Part shown: one piece after another, positions 12,001-25,100 of the stretch
How positions within the stretch are numbered: position 1 is the first letter of the stretch
Layout of the letters: each line of letters starts with the position of its first letter
Assembly (NCBI RefSeq): GCF_043641665.1
Contig: NC_092181.1
Location: 5,556,921 to 5,620,920, forward strand
Direction of reading: 5' to 3'
DNA from: Enoplosus armatus
Taxonomy: Eukaryota > Chordata > Actinopteri > Centrarchiformes > Enoplosidae
Length of the DNA stretch: 64,000 nt
Made by a program: the position numbers and the translations under genes
The notes under the pieces: generated by a model
The model's database searches: none
What the model was told of the DNA's origin: nothing
The model's input: the letters and a program-made list of their open reading frames with translations, nothing else

Positions 12001-14168
12001 TCACCCACTGTGCAAGACCCAAAAAAGGTAATGTAGTAGTAAACACTTGTGATGTTATATAGGTATACTTGTTGTGTTTCTTTTCATATTTTACTGGAAT
12101 TCTTGCAGTGTTGTGATTGTTCAGCATGAATGATTTGCAACATATTTTTTTTCTTTCCTTTGTGTTATAGGCCTCCTCTAATGACTCTGTAGATGCCAGA
12201 GCTTCTTGTACAGAGACCAGCTCCAGTGACAAGAAAAGGTTACAGAAAAAGTCCCTTGTGGCCCTACTCCGCAGTCACCTCAAAACCCACTTGCAAGCTA
12301 GAAGAACTGAAACAAATCCAGAACCACACACAGAAACAGAGACTCGCACTGTATGCCCTAAGAAACCTAGATTAGAGAATGACAGTCCAAATGAAAATAA
12401 AAACACAACTAGTGAACCTGTCCCTGTTATCCCAAAAAACCCAGGAGCAGTGGAACATGTTACATCTCTACAAAAGACAACTAATGACCCCACTCTCATT
12501 GGTCCTAGGAGATCTGGACTATGTAAAGATGGTGTTAGACCCAAGAGGACTGTTAGTGAACCAACTTATGTCAGTTCTAGGAGGTCTAAGGCTAATAGTG
12601 AACCCATTCCTATGAGTTCTAGGAGGTCTAGTTCAGGTAGAGATGGTGTTGACTCCAAAAATAAAAAATCCACTTCTGTGAGTGCTAGGAGGTCTAGCTC
12701 AATTAAAGAAAGTGCTAGCCCTAAAAAGACCAAAAACACTTCTGTGCATCCTAGGAGGACTAGTTCAACTAGAGATGGTGTTAGCCCTAACAGTACTAAA
12801 ACCACTTCTGTGAGACCTAAGAGGACTAGTAGGAGTAGAGATGGTGCTAGTCCTAAAAAATCTCAATCTACTTCTGTTAGTCCTAGGACGTCTAGTTTAA
12901 TTAAAAATGGCACTAGCCCTAAATTGTCTAGAAATGAATCAACTTCTTTCAGCCGTAGGAGATGTACCCTACGTAAAGATGGTTCTAGCACAACACAGAT
13001 TAAAAGGGAATCCAACACCTTCAGTCCTAGGCGGTGTAACATAACTACAGATGGTGCCAGTACTAAAAACTGTAAGAGTGAAACTAGTTCCCTAAGTGTG
13101 AGGTGGCCTAAATTGGCTAAAGATGGTGTTAGTCCTAGAAAGACTGGGGAAACCTCTCCTGCTAAGAAACCCAGATTAATCCAAGATGGTACCGGTCCAA
13201 AAAAGAATTTGAGAGTGGTGAATGCTAAGAAGTTAGCTAAAGCAGCAAAAGCCAAAACGATAGCTAAAATAAAAAAATCCAATCAATCGAAATTGCAGAA
13301 TGGACCTAAAACAAGCCAGTTAGCAGAGAACCATGCTAGCTGTGAGGCTGTGAAAAAATGTACGGCAGTGTGGACTCCTCCTAGAATGACGGCCAGTAAA
13401 ACACCTCCAGGAGGGAGAAAGAGGTTAACGCTCTTACCCGTAAAGAAAGAGACAAGATCCCGGAATCATACAGTAGTTTACCCGCCCAGTGTTTCTCTCC
13501 ACCCCATACCTGTCAAAGCTCCACCTATTGTATCACCATTACAGCCTTTATCAGTCATTGGTAGGCGTCTGCTCAAGAACCAGTGCGGGGAGTGCGGTCG
13601 TGTACTCAGCAGCAGTGCTGCTCTGGAAAGCCACGTTAGTCTCCACACAGGTCGCCGACCTTTCTCGTGCACGCTTTGCGGGAAGCGCTTCCCAGACTCC
13701 AAGGGTCTTAAGCGGCATGGCCGAGTGCACCGCAATGGGAGGATCCATGTCTGTCAACAGTGCGGAAAAGGCTTTGTCTACCGTTTTGGCCTCACCAAGC
13801 ACCTCCAGATGGTGCATGGCAGGATCAAACCTTTTGTCTGCCAGATCTGTAACAAGGGGTTCTTCACAAAACGAGATGTGGAAGCCCACGTACGGATCCA
13901 CACTGGAGAGAAACCATTCCATTGCAACCTCTGTGAAAAAAAATTTGCCAGGAGGGTAGAACTAAATGTCCATTTAAGGTGGCATAATGGGGAGAAGAGA
14001 CACTGGTGCCCATACTGTGGGAAAGGATTTTTAGACTTCAATAACCTGAAAAGGCACAAGTATATCCACACAGGGGAGAAACCACATTCCTGCCCGCACT
14101 GCCCCAAGCACTTCACACAGTCAGGCCACCTGAAAAAGCATGTTAAAAATGTACATAAAATCCAATGA
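6056..14168 (+). CDS. Very large C2H2 zinc-finger protein, five coding exons, 1759 aa
   Basis: Coding exons are 6056-6320, 8749-8915, 9022-9088, 9245-12027 and 12171-14168, totalling 5280 nt (1760 codons with TGA). All splice sites are GT-AG and all phases match. Residues 1-88 are a lysine/glutamate-rich coiled-coil lead module (MSADDFQTKYASVMESMLKS...) related to the lead exons at 1-102 and 4867-5128. Exon 4 (residues 167-1094) is one unusually long exon coding a Ser/Thr/Pro/Val-rich, probably disordered region with no recognised domain. Residues about 1204-1440 form a basic repeat array (separate entry). Seven C2H2 fingers occupy about 1565-1756, several with TGEKP linkers, and the protein ends just after the last finger. 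A nuclear DNA- or chromatin-binding role is expected from the family. Targets are unknown and I do not recognise an orthologue. The next gene downstream is convergent. Confidence 0.85.
6321..8748 (+). other. First intron of the large zinc-finger gene
   Basis: A 2.4-kb intron with donor GTGAGT and acceptor TTATGCTTACAG. It contains T and A homopolymers (6666-6680, about 6803-6815) and a stretch near 7060-7200 (GCCCGAAATTAGCACCAGCC...) that looks like a dispersed teleost repeat. No further coding exon was recognised. Confidence 0.5.
12499..13208 (+). repeat. In-frame 66- then 72-bp coding tandem repeat within the large zinc-finger gene
   Basis: The DNA word CCTAGGAGGTCTAGT and variants recurs. 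Its CTAGGA-equivalent position falls at 12685, 12751, 12817 and 12883 (66-bp steps), then 12955, 13027 and 13099 (72-bp steps); less regular copies lie upstream. Each unit codes 22-24 residues of the pattern S-x-R-R-[ST]-S-S-x-[KR]-[DN]-G-x-S-P-K-x-[ST]-x-x-T-S-[VF]. The array is strongly basic and rich in Ser-Pro and Arg-Arg-Ser/Thr. The step is always a multiple of three, so copy changes keep the frame. Confidence 0.85.
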
Positions 14169-14387
14169 GAGGTGGACATCCAAGATGCCACCCTGTTCTA
14201 CTGAAAATGGTAATGTTTTTTTATGATGAGAGATATAAAGAAGAGATAATGTGTGAAGACTTGGTGGTCTTTATTTTTTCCTTTGATGCAATGTATGTCT
14301 AAAGCAAGTGCAAATGAAGAATTGCAGTCTATTTTTATTTTGTGTTCATCAAAGAATGATTTCTTTTCTTTGCATTTTCACGGAGAC

Positions 14388-14772
14388 TTAAAGAAATGGT
14401 TTCGGCATTTTAGGAAATACGCTGTTTGCTTTCTTGCTGAAAGTTAGATGAGAAGATCAATATCAATGTCCACGTGTTAAAGAAGGAGCTGGAGCAAGGA
14501 GGTGATTATCTTGGCGTAAAGACTGGAAGATGCACCACTAAACATTTGTTTAAATTGTAAAAAATTTTGATTTAAAGTATACAGATTAAACGAATGAGAT
14601 GCATGCTAATTAAAGAGCTTTAGGGGGGCCGATGGGCGTATTTTTGAGCTTTGGACAGAGCCAGGCCAGCTGTTCCCCCTGGTCCCAGTCTTTGTGCTAA
14701 GCTAAACTGATCATCTCAAGCTCCATGTTTAATGGACAGCGTATATCCCAAAATGTCAAACTAATCCTTTAA
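14388..14772. mobile_element. Inverted-repeat teleost element, family A, copy 1
   Basis: The left end TTAAAGAAATGGTTTCGGCA (continuing ..TTTTAGGAAATACGC) and the inverse of the right end, TTAAAGGATTAGTTTGACAT.., form long, imperfect terminal inverted repeats. The interior contains AGTTAGATGAGAAGATCAAT and TCTTTGTGCTAAGCTAAACT, also present in the copies at 20316-20840 and 23648-24026. There is no coding capacity; it behaves like a MITE. It lies within 220-600 bp downstream of the zinc-finger stop, so it may be part of the 3' UTR. Confidence 0.65.
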
Positions 14773-16143
14773 AACCATTTTATTTTAGGGCACTGTGTGC
14801 TCTTCACAGGGTAGAGAAAAGTGGAGAATTTTAAAATATCGTCAGCAGATATGTTGAAATTTCTTGCTGTTGTGATATCACTGGAAAATCTTAAATTATT
14901 TTCTGAAAAGCAAACATTTTGACAGCTGTGACTGTGATTTTGAAGCATACAGTAAATGTATGAAAAATTATTGAATTATTTAACTGTAAAAATGTCAATA
15001 ATTTGTCATTTGTATACTTTATTTGTGTTTCTTTCATTGCATTGCTTTTCACTGCTGTTATCAAACTGGCAATACGGGTTAATTGTAGTGCTTGTGCAAT
15101 AATTTACCCCCTCAAACAAGGTTTATAAAGGTGCACTTACATTGGACTTGAAGCTTTCAATGTACAAGAATTTGACCTTTGGGATGTTTTTGCAGTCTGT
15201 GTTTAACCCCTGAAAAGCCAGTGAATGTAACCTCACAAGCACAAATTTGTCACACCAGACACACCTTGGCTTCAGTTGATGCCGCCTTGAACACATCTGT
15301 TCATTCTTTGCATTGCTTTGCAGTGTTGATTAAAGAGCTAAACAGATTAAAGTCTGAGCTAAACATGTCTTATTTTGTCATTGTGTCTTACACTGTGCTG
15401 TATTACAAAATACAGTTTACATGTTGTAATTCTAAACCTCATTTAAGAAATTGTGCATATTCTGAATTTACATTGTTTTGATTGCTGTCAAAGCAAGATG
15501 TATATTTTCTTGGTCCTGACATTTGAGAAAATAGGTAATACATTTACCTATTCATCAAAAACATTTTCTTCAGTAAGGTAAACCTATAGAATAGTACTTT
15601 TTCCACACACAAATACAAGCATTCATGCTAATGCTTGTCAATTTTAATTAAAACTGTGACTAAGACCTTCAGATAATGACAGAGTGTTGTGGGCAAGTCA
15701 ATTAAAAGTCTTAAGGGGTCGGTTCTCCCAAAGTCACACTAAACACATTGTTTAGATTTCTGCTGACACACTAGTATAATGAAGGTGAAGCATCACATCT
15801 ATTCCAGCACCTCACATGAGAAGTTGCAGGCATGATATTGTGCACTTCAATGGGTAAAAAAGGTTTGCTGCTGCCACAGACCGGGTACAGGCAACCAAAG
15901 ACTTCCAAACAACTGAATGGTTTTTTTTATCACAAATATTTAATTTCTGACAACTTAAGTATACAGTCATCATCAATTGCCTAATCAGTGCTCGCATTAT
16001 ATTAAAGCAGGAAACCTGAGCAGGAGATTACCTTCACCAGTGGGGCCTTTCACTCCATAGCTGAGGCACATTATTTTAAATAGTTTTGAGTTAGTGTATC
16101 CAATACCTGATGCATGGTAAGACAAGATACTGAGCAACCTAAG
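14773..16143. other. Convergent intergenic region between zinc-finger and vwa7-like genes
   Basis: AT-rich sequence holding the 3' ends of two convergent genes. I could not assign polyadenylation sites with confidence. No exon of another gene was recognised. Confidence 0.45.
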
Positions 16144-19100
16144 CTAAGCACTTAAAAGCGAATGGGTGGCAGATACCAGCAGGTACAACCACAGTGGCAG
16201 GGACAGAGTTAAAGCAGGGGGGCCAGCTGAACGTACAATGGAATGATAGCACTTGCCCACATTGCCAACTTTATCTACAGCTACGAACTCAACAATCTGC
16301 GAGCAGCAGGAGGCTGTGTAGTTCGCCTCAATGATGGGTGCACTCAGGGAGGTGATTGAGAGGTTTCCATTGCCCTGACGCAGAGAAATGCTCTCTATCC
16401 CAGTGCCGTTTCCATCAGTAAGGTTGGCCAAGAGCTCCCACTGGAACGGTCCACACTCAGACACATCTTGAGGGCAATCATCAGCCAGCACGCTTACCAC
16501 TTCACACAAAGGCTGAACAAAATCTGTAATCTGGTCACAGAACATGGAAAGAAAGGTGGGAAATGTATGCATGAATCATGGCAATCAAGGGTCATTTATA
16601 TCTGTAGGATACTTGTATTTTTGAAGTGTATATTGTAAAAGCTATTTTTATTTATTTATTTATTTTTGTGTAGTCCAGGATGTGTCTGGTTACCTTGGTA
16701 ACAACAGAGAATCTCAAAACGACGTAATTGGAGTCGACACCACTGGACGACTTGGCTTCCATAGTCAGAGTGACATCAGTGCCAGATGGTGTGTTGGCAG
16801 GTGGCGTAATGGTCAAAGTAGCATTAGCATATTGTCCAGTTATCAAGGTGAGGCTGTAAAGAGAAGAGAGCAAAATACACCTTATAATTGCATGAACTGG
16901 ATTGAAATATTAGCAGTTCTGTGAAAGTGTAACATGCTGATGCCAATGATGCTGGTGCAGGTATAATGTTCACCATATTTGCTAATAAGCATTCAACACA
17001 AAGTACAAGTAAATGGCAATGTCATAGGTTTTGCAGTTATTTAGTCATGAACCAAAGTATTGGATAAATTGAAAAAGGATCATCTAAGTGATTACAATTT
17101 ATTCTGAGTGGGACAGGAATGTGTGTGCCAAATTTCATGGAAATCCATCAAATAGTGGAGACATTTCGCTTGAAGCAACAAATGTCAGCTTCATGGTGGC
17201 ACTAGAGGATTCATCATCAGGAATGTCTACCAATCCATCTAGCAGATGTTGAGGTATTTTACTGGATAAGTGAAACCTTTGACCTCTGGTGGCGCAACAG
17301 GCAGAGTCAGAGGATCACCAAAGTCATTAGGATTCATCTTCTGGGCACCATGTGTATCTGTACCAAATGTCATAGTGCATATAAATATATACATATACAC
17401 CTATACACCTAAACCTATACATAGGTTTATAATGTCAGACGGGCAACAAAAATCCCTGAAATTGGGTTTATGACAATTGGGCAGGTTTTAGGCTTTTTGA
17501 CAGGGCTACTTATTGTTTCGCAATATTGTTTAAATATGTAATGAAATGAATGAAAAAAGAGCTAGAGAGAGACGTTCAAACCCTGCTGGTCAATCACAGT
17601 GTGAAGCGTGTGTGAATGTCGGAATGTCGGTTTTGGAAAGTTACAGAAATTGTCGGACACCGATGACGGAAAGGTGTGGAAGGAGGGTAGCTATCTGACC
17701 TTCTGACAAGCAGCTCTGACAGAGTATACTGGCGCCTTAAGCCTGACCTTAACCTTTACTCCAACTGGTAGGTGGGGTTATAAATGTTTCTCCACCCAGA
17801 TGTAACCTTTCCCTAAGCTTCAGGCGGCAGGAGCGGGTACTTTAGATTTAGAGGCATGTCCATATTGATAAGGATATTTAACAAAGGAAATGTTTTGCTG
17901 CTTCCCCTCACCTGCTTGGGTAGGACATGGGGAAGTTTCTGTCATTTCTGGCACTCATGGAGTATTGACCACCAGAGCCCTGGGTCATGACACTGAAGGG
18001 GAGCTTGAAGGCTTTTCCTGGCTCCACACTGCTGTCTACCACAGCCTAGAGGGAAATGGAAGAGAGGAAAAAGGGAACGAAACAGGTGAAGAAGAGGGAT
18101 ATTGTTCTTATACCCCAAGAAATTTCAAAATCATTCTGCAGAAGTGTTAATATTCTTACTTTCAAGCAAACAAAACCTGCTTAAATGGGTGCACAGGTTG
18201 TGAAGAGGAAGTGAAGAGACCGACCTGGATATTCACTTTGGAGACAGACATCTGGGTGGTAGACTGCCTCTGAAAGTCATTGTTTGACACTTTGTCAGTT
18301 CCTGTCAGAATGACCACAAACTCCCCCCCAGGGACTTCATCGACAGTCACCAGGATGTCTCCGTTGCCCATGTCAGTTGTTGTGCTATTGCTAACAGTCT
18401 CAGGACCAGACACAGTTACCAGGCCAACATCTCCAACAGTAATCGATGACGGACCTTTCCTACCCATTACTGAGAGCATCAGGGTGGCCGGCTGGCCTGG
18501 GTTTCCAGAAGAGAGAAACAAAGAAGTAGGATAGGGGGAAGAACAAGAGGAAAATGATTTTTTGTGGCAAAAAGTGATTGAATGATTTAATAGTAATGCT
18601 TGGATAGTTTAAGGAATGGGTGGTGGAGGGATGCTTGATTTGCCAAACCTCATCATATGGTGAAGTAGTTGATTAGGCCTTGCCATCAGTTTTAGGAATA
18701 GATACTGATTATTTTGGACCCTTGTCTTTAGCCTCATTGATCTAAAGGAATTTGCAGTTTAGCTACAGGAAGTATTGTAGGCCTGAAGAAAGTTATAACG
18801 TGATAAGTTTACTGTTATAACAATATACTATTTATCACATTATAACGTGATAACTTATATTGTTAAAACATGAAGGAGGATACATTGAGGAATATGGCTC
18901 ATTTACATGATTTCATTAAATTCTCTTCCATGCTGAGACATGGCGAGAAGGTGGATATTGTGATAAGGTTGAGGATACTGTGAGGGGCACGGACGTTATA
19001 CAATAAGTCACCAGGGGTTAAATTGGGATTCATTATGTGGGGGTGTGAAGGGTGAAGCAGGGTGTTGTCCACATATACCCTCACTGGGTCTGTCCGGTAC

Positions 19101-22100
19101 CACAAGCACAAACACACACTCACTTCATGAGGTGGAACAATAAGGGCTACTAGTTGGACCGTTACAGTACATGACCTTCATCTCCTCTTCCTCACAGCAG
19201 TAGGCTATATTTTGTTCCCAGCCTTCATCCCCTCTCGGAGAACATCAGGTATTCTACTGTGCGGTGCCACTGGGGCTCATATGGGGTTCTATGCACATGG
19301 CATAGTGGCTGAGCATGGAGCCTTTATTACGTTATAACGTAACACTAATTTAGACACCTAGCAGACATTAGCAACATTACCATTATTCTGAGTCGTGTTT
19401 CTGGACACCTGGAAAATGTCCAAGTCCAATATCCACTGTTTTTAGCTCTGTTTTGGACTTAATGAGAACTTTCTCTGTCTGCTGTTTGGTGGTGGGTAGG
19501 TAGTGTACCATGGGTTTATCAGAGCCTTTTCTCTGAAAACAGCTGTCTGCTGTGCGAGGAAACAAGGCTGATAAGAGTGGTGAGCGTGAACCAAAATAAG
19601 AAATTTGCAGACAAAGACGCTAAAAGACGCTAAAACGCTCCATAGAAATGAGGGAGCTGCAGACTCAGGTGACTTAATTATTATTCACCACTAGATGGTG
19701 CTGTTGTAGCATAGAGACCCTTGTGGCACCTGCTTCAGACTCAGATAAATACATGTACAGCAATTAATTCCACTGTGAATAATAACTTTTTTTAATGCCT
19801 AGCCTTCACATGATAACTCACAGGCAATGATTTGGATTCTTGGAAATATTGTTATAACATTGACACGATTGGAAAAAAATAGATATCATTACATTAGAAA
19901 ATATCAATCCTACCAACACATTCCAGAGGTCCTATAAAAAGTATTAATTACAAAGATGTAGAAGGACCATCACATTTCTGATTGATGATTATACATAATC
20001 ACTTTGTGTCTGTATTAATGTACAGTTAGGTGGTGCTACTGTTGTGAAACACTGAAATTACTTAATTGCATGCAGTTTACCTGCTTGTGGACGCCCACTG
20101 AGTACGGCATAACCTGGGTGAGGTCCCTTGAAGCTTTCCACAAAGTCATAAATAAAGGTAATAGTACTCTGGCCTGGAAAAACAAGTACAGACTTACAGT
20201 AAATACAGATACACACCAAAAGAAGAACTCAGTGAACTTTAATGAGGTCTACCTGCATCTCCTGTTTTAAAAACAGAATTAGGTTTGACCAACATCTGTG
20301 TAATAATAAATTATTAGGAAAAGAAAGTTACATGAGAAGGTCAATACCACTCTCATGTGTGTGCGGTAAATATGAAGCTACCACCAGCAAAGGATTAGCT
20401 TAGCTTAGCACAAAGACTGGAAAGAGGGGGAAACAGCTAGCCTCTGCTATCTCTATCCAAATGTAATGTGCTTTCCAGCACCTCTATAGCTCACCAATTA
20501 ACACATCATGTTGTTGGTGTAATCGGTACAAAACAACAATTTATTGTTTTACTGGGGGTTATGTGCTGGAGTATTTCTTGGTTGCAGTAGTAGTAGTAAC
20601 TTCCTAAAGTCTTCAGTGGTTGACCTCACCTGGCTACCTCACTGTGACTACTGTTGGACAAAGCCGGGCTAGCTGTTTCCCTCTGTTTCCAGTCTTTATG
20701 CTAAGCTAGACAAACCAGCTGTTTGATGTAGCCTTATATTTACCAGATGGATATGAGAGTGGTAATGATCTTCTCATCTAACTCTCAGCAAGAAAGCGAA
20801 TTTGCGTATTTCTGTAAATGTTGAAGTAGTTCTTTCATCTGCCAATTAAGTGTATATGCAAGAAGACACAATTTCAACAGTGTGTTTGTACAGAAAAAGC
20901 ATGTATCTGACCTGTGATTTTAATCGTGTAAGGTTTGTTGGATTTGATGTTGATCTGCCAGGTTCCTGTCTGCTTGTCAGCATTGAGACGAATTCTCCTC
21001 AGGTTGCCCACTGTCTGTATGGTCCCCAGTTTACCGCTGGCCTCATTGTGGCTCTGACTCACGCCTGGAATTTGTTAGCATGCATCGTTAGTCATGAATA
21101 TGTATCATACTGATATTCTTAGAGCACAGAGAAGAGAAAAATGGACACCATACGAGTCTCAAACATGTACATTGTCTTAAAACAGTGCAAACATTGCATT
21201 GGGAATGGTGTGTTACCTGCAGGGTTGGTCAGTGTGAAAGTAATGGATGTTCCTGTGATGTAGATAGTGATATTTTTCAGAGATTCATCCAACATGAAGG
21301 GGAAGGTCTCCTGCTTCCCCGGGTTCCTTGCTCGCTGAAGAAGTGTCACCTGATGGAGAGGGGAGAACAAGAGGAGCAAAATGGATGACTCACCTCTCTA
21401 TTTTTCCAACCACTAGAGGTTCAGCGTTCAAAGTTAATTTATTTATTATCATACAACACAGGGTTGCACAACGAAATGCAAGCCGTAATCGCTTCATGCT
21501 ACACACTAAATAACAAAAACAAAATAGAAAACGAATATTTATGGTGGAGTGCAGAGGATGAATTGAGGAGTCTCACAGCCTGAGGAAAGAACGATGGTGG
21601 TACGACAGCGGATACTTCCTGGTACATGCTTCAGATAGTACAGAATACAGTATTAGAACTGCACAGTCTTACCAGAGCTGAAGTGGAGGTGTCAAGGATA
21701 ACATCTGTGGCCTCAGGCAACTGACTCTTAGACACCTGAATGGCCTGGCCTCCAGAGGCCAAAGCCAGGTCCTTGTAGTCTTCAAAGGAAGCAGCCCTGA
21801 GGGAACGACGGCGCCTCCTACTGGCTCCGGTCATAAAGAATGACACCTGTGGAGTTCATGTAATGTGGAGATTATACCCCCAGCCTTTCAAGTTAAAGTC
21901 ACTTCAATAAACTGAGTGAACACAGGGCACCATTGGGTGTCAGTCAGTATTTACCGTTGACTTGGAGCTCCTGATGAGAGCAACAATAGTGTCCTTGAGG
22001 GCGATGTCTTTGGCTATAGCATCAGTGAAAACGAAAATGTGGGAGGAGGCTGGGGCACCGGTGAGAGCCAACTGGAGAAATATAATAATGAACGTGGTCA

Positions 22101-25100
22101 GTTCATTCTGAATCACCACGGTCTTTAAGGGATCCATACAAATATCTGGAAAATCTTTCCCCAATCAACAACCATCCCAGTTACAATGTGACAGTAGTAC
22201 CTGAAGTCCTGACAGGCACATCTCAGGGACATCTCCACCTCCTACCGCTGTGAGCTTAGCGATTTCCCTTTTCATCTTGTCGGGGTCTGTTGTCCTGATC
22301 ATAGGTCCAAAATCTACATATAAAGCACAGCAAAGAGGCTAAGTGCCAAGACTAACCTGTGGCTCCAAGTATTTTGGGCTAAATGTATCTATTTTTGAAT
22401 CACTTTTCATCTCACAGAACCACTGTGACTCTATGCAGATTTACAGTGAGCACCACAGTTTGCTTAATCTACTTCATATCCTACACTTAACTATGTGTAA
22501 CTAGTATTACAACTATACAGCTAAGCATTACATATATAACATTCTATGGCACACCAGGGGTCTAACACCGCTAATGGTTTCCTAAACATGATAGAGTTCA
22601 TACTGGGGTCATTGAAGGGCACCAGAATGTACTCGGATGGCTCGTCCTGTGTCCCTTTTTTGCTGTCAATGATTTCGTTAACAACCGCCCTGGCTTCATT
22701 GATGTCATCTGACATACTGCCAGTGGTGTCAATAACAAAGCACACGACAGATGAGCGGGCAATCCCCATCATTCTGTGAGAAAGAAAGAGAGAGTGAAGA
22801 ATCAATCGTCCTTCTCAGTCTGGTCAGTGAAATGTTCACTTTCATCAGGAAGTACAACTTTCAAGATCAAATCGAGATTGAGATAGTTTTCATACCTCAG
22901 AAAGTCATTGTCCCCGGCAGCTAACCGGATGTCCTGTAGCAGCTGGAGGCTGGCAGCTGTAGCTGCGTTCACAGCAGCGTTGTGGAGGGCCACGTTGTCC
23001 GAGCGACGCTCATCTTTGTTGATGCCTCCGCGAGGATCTGCTGTGCTGGTCAGGTCAGCTGCACCTCCATGGCTACATTTGCCTGGCACAGGACAGAAGG
23101 ACATTTATTATGGACTTGTGCCTGTTAAGTACTCATGTGCTTTTCTGGGTTGACTGAATTACCTGTCAAAATTGAATCAAATTTGTTAGAACAAACATGC
23201 TCAAAATAACTGCCTTATGAGATTTAGGTCAGGCCAATCACCGTTTATGTAATATGTGGCGGGTTTTAGCGCCATTGAGGCATTTTCATAAACAACCAAG
23301 ATGGCTGACGCTGATGTGGAACGCTCTGAATGCATGTCTGAATGAATCTGTGTCAGTATTAAATTAACTTTACAGTAGGTGACGTTACAAATGGTAAGTG
23401 TTGGCTTCTAAATCATGTCATTGTGTATTATGTTGAACTAGAAGCCGTATGAATTGGATGTTGGAACTAGCTTCCTAGCCTAGCAGCCTATCTCTACGTC
23501 ACACATTCCGTTGCTCTGATTGGTTGTAGTGTCCAGAGGCATTTTGGTCTGCGCCTGTTGATAATGGCCCCTGGAAATGGAAAATGAACTGAGAGGTTCC
23601 AGAATAATTTGCATTTGCGAATTGGTCTGGCAATGCCAGGCCAGGGCATTAAAGATACATTTTCCTGCTGAGAGTTGGATGAGAAGATTGACACGACTCT
23701 CAGATGTCCGTTAAATATGGATATAAAACCAGCAGCCAGGTAGCTTAGCTTAGCATAAAGACTGGAAACAGGGTGAAACAGCTAGCCTGGTGTAAAAAAT
23801 AATGTTTCATGGGCGGTTATGTGTGGGACTACTTCTTGGCCAGGAGCAGTCACTTCCTGGAGACCCTGCCGGTTGCCTGGCATTGTCATGGTGATGACAA
23901 GACTCCAGGAAATGACTGTTGCATACTGAGCTGACAGATGTTAGAGTGGTATTGATCTTCTTCTCAACTAATCTTGGAAAGAAAATAAATGAGAACATCT
24001 CCCAAAATGACAAACTGTTCGTTTAAGGTGCTGGGCTGACCCTTTTCTCTTATATTCATCATTCTAAATTAAATATTATTCGTTTTGTATCATGTTAGTG
24101 AGTAAGTGAGATATCTTCTTGTTTTGTATCCAAGTAATAATGAAATAAGTTTCATATAAATGTTTACATATACAGAGACTACTGGTCTCTCAGCCAGTCC
24201 TGCTCCTTGTGAATGAATATGGCCCTATGTATGAATAGGATTTGGAGATATGTTTGCCACTGATACCTTTGGGCTTGGCAGCAGAGAAGATACCCATGTA
24301 GCCTGATGTGAGCTTCTTCTCCTTCAGGATGTTGGGGAGGATGGAATTGGGGCATGTTCCACTGGCACAGTCACTGCAGGTGGCGGTGTCGACATCTACA
24401 CAAGCAAAAGGGGACATGAGATGCACAATAAGTGATATGTCAGTGCTATGTCAAAGCCATGTGGTTGCCTGAAAATAATGCTCACCCACCAGCCAATCAG
24501 ATATTGTCTTACTTTATGACATTTTACCCAACCCACAGAAATATGTGCATAGTCCTCCTATGTGTATGATAAGAATCACACACACACACACATACAAACC
24601 TGCCAGGTTTTCCAGAGGAAGGTCTGGGCTTATGAGGTTGATGTATGGCTCTGTGTATCCAAGCTCCACCCAGTTACTGTGGCTGTAGAAGTCCTGACAC
24701 ACACACATTAACACTTTTACACATACACACAAGACAGAGTCATAATTTCATAATCAGTATTTATATACATTGTAATGTGAACATTAGAACCCTTCCTCCT
24801 TTCAGTCTGACCTCTTGCTCATTCTACCTCCTCTTATTCTTTCATCCTCCTGATCTTGCCCTTTAACCTCTCTACACTTAGCCGTTTCTTTCCACTCGTC
24901 ACACCTGTAGTGTATGAAGGACTCTGCCCAGTGTTTCCCTGGCTGCCTGGAAGTTCTCCTTGCGAATGTTAGCCTTAACAGCCACCATGCCCTCCGTGAT
25001 TAGGCTACGTCCCTCCAGAAAGGCCTCTGAGTTGAAGTGGTGTGGAGCACTGAAAGAAATGTTCACAAGTAGTAACTTGGTAAGTGTAAGAGCAAATCAT

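Larger units (their letters stand above)
18497..20080 (-). other. Large vwa7-like intron with repeats
   Basis: This intron (between the exons ending at 20081 and starting at 18496) holds the TTATAACG direct repeat, a family B repeat at 19383-19650 and AT-rich unique sequence. No extra in-phase exon was recognised. Confidence 0.5.

Noticed and set aside
9554..14191. Numerous overlapping open frames on both strands within the large zinc-finger exons
   Set aside because: They are shadows of the main frame, which has the finger motifs and consistent splice phases.
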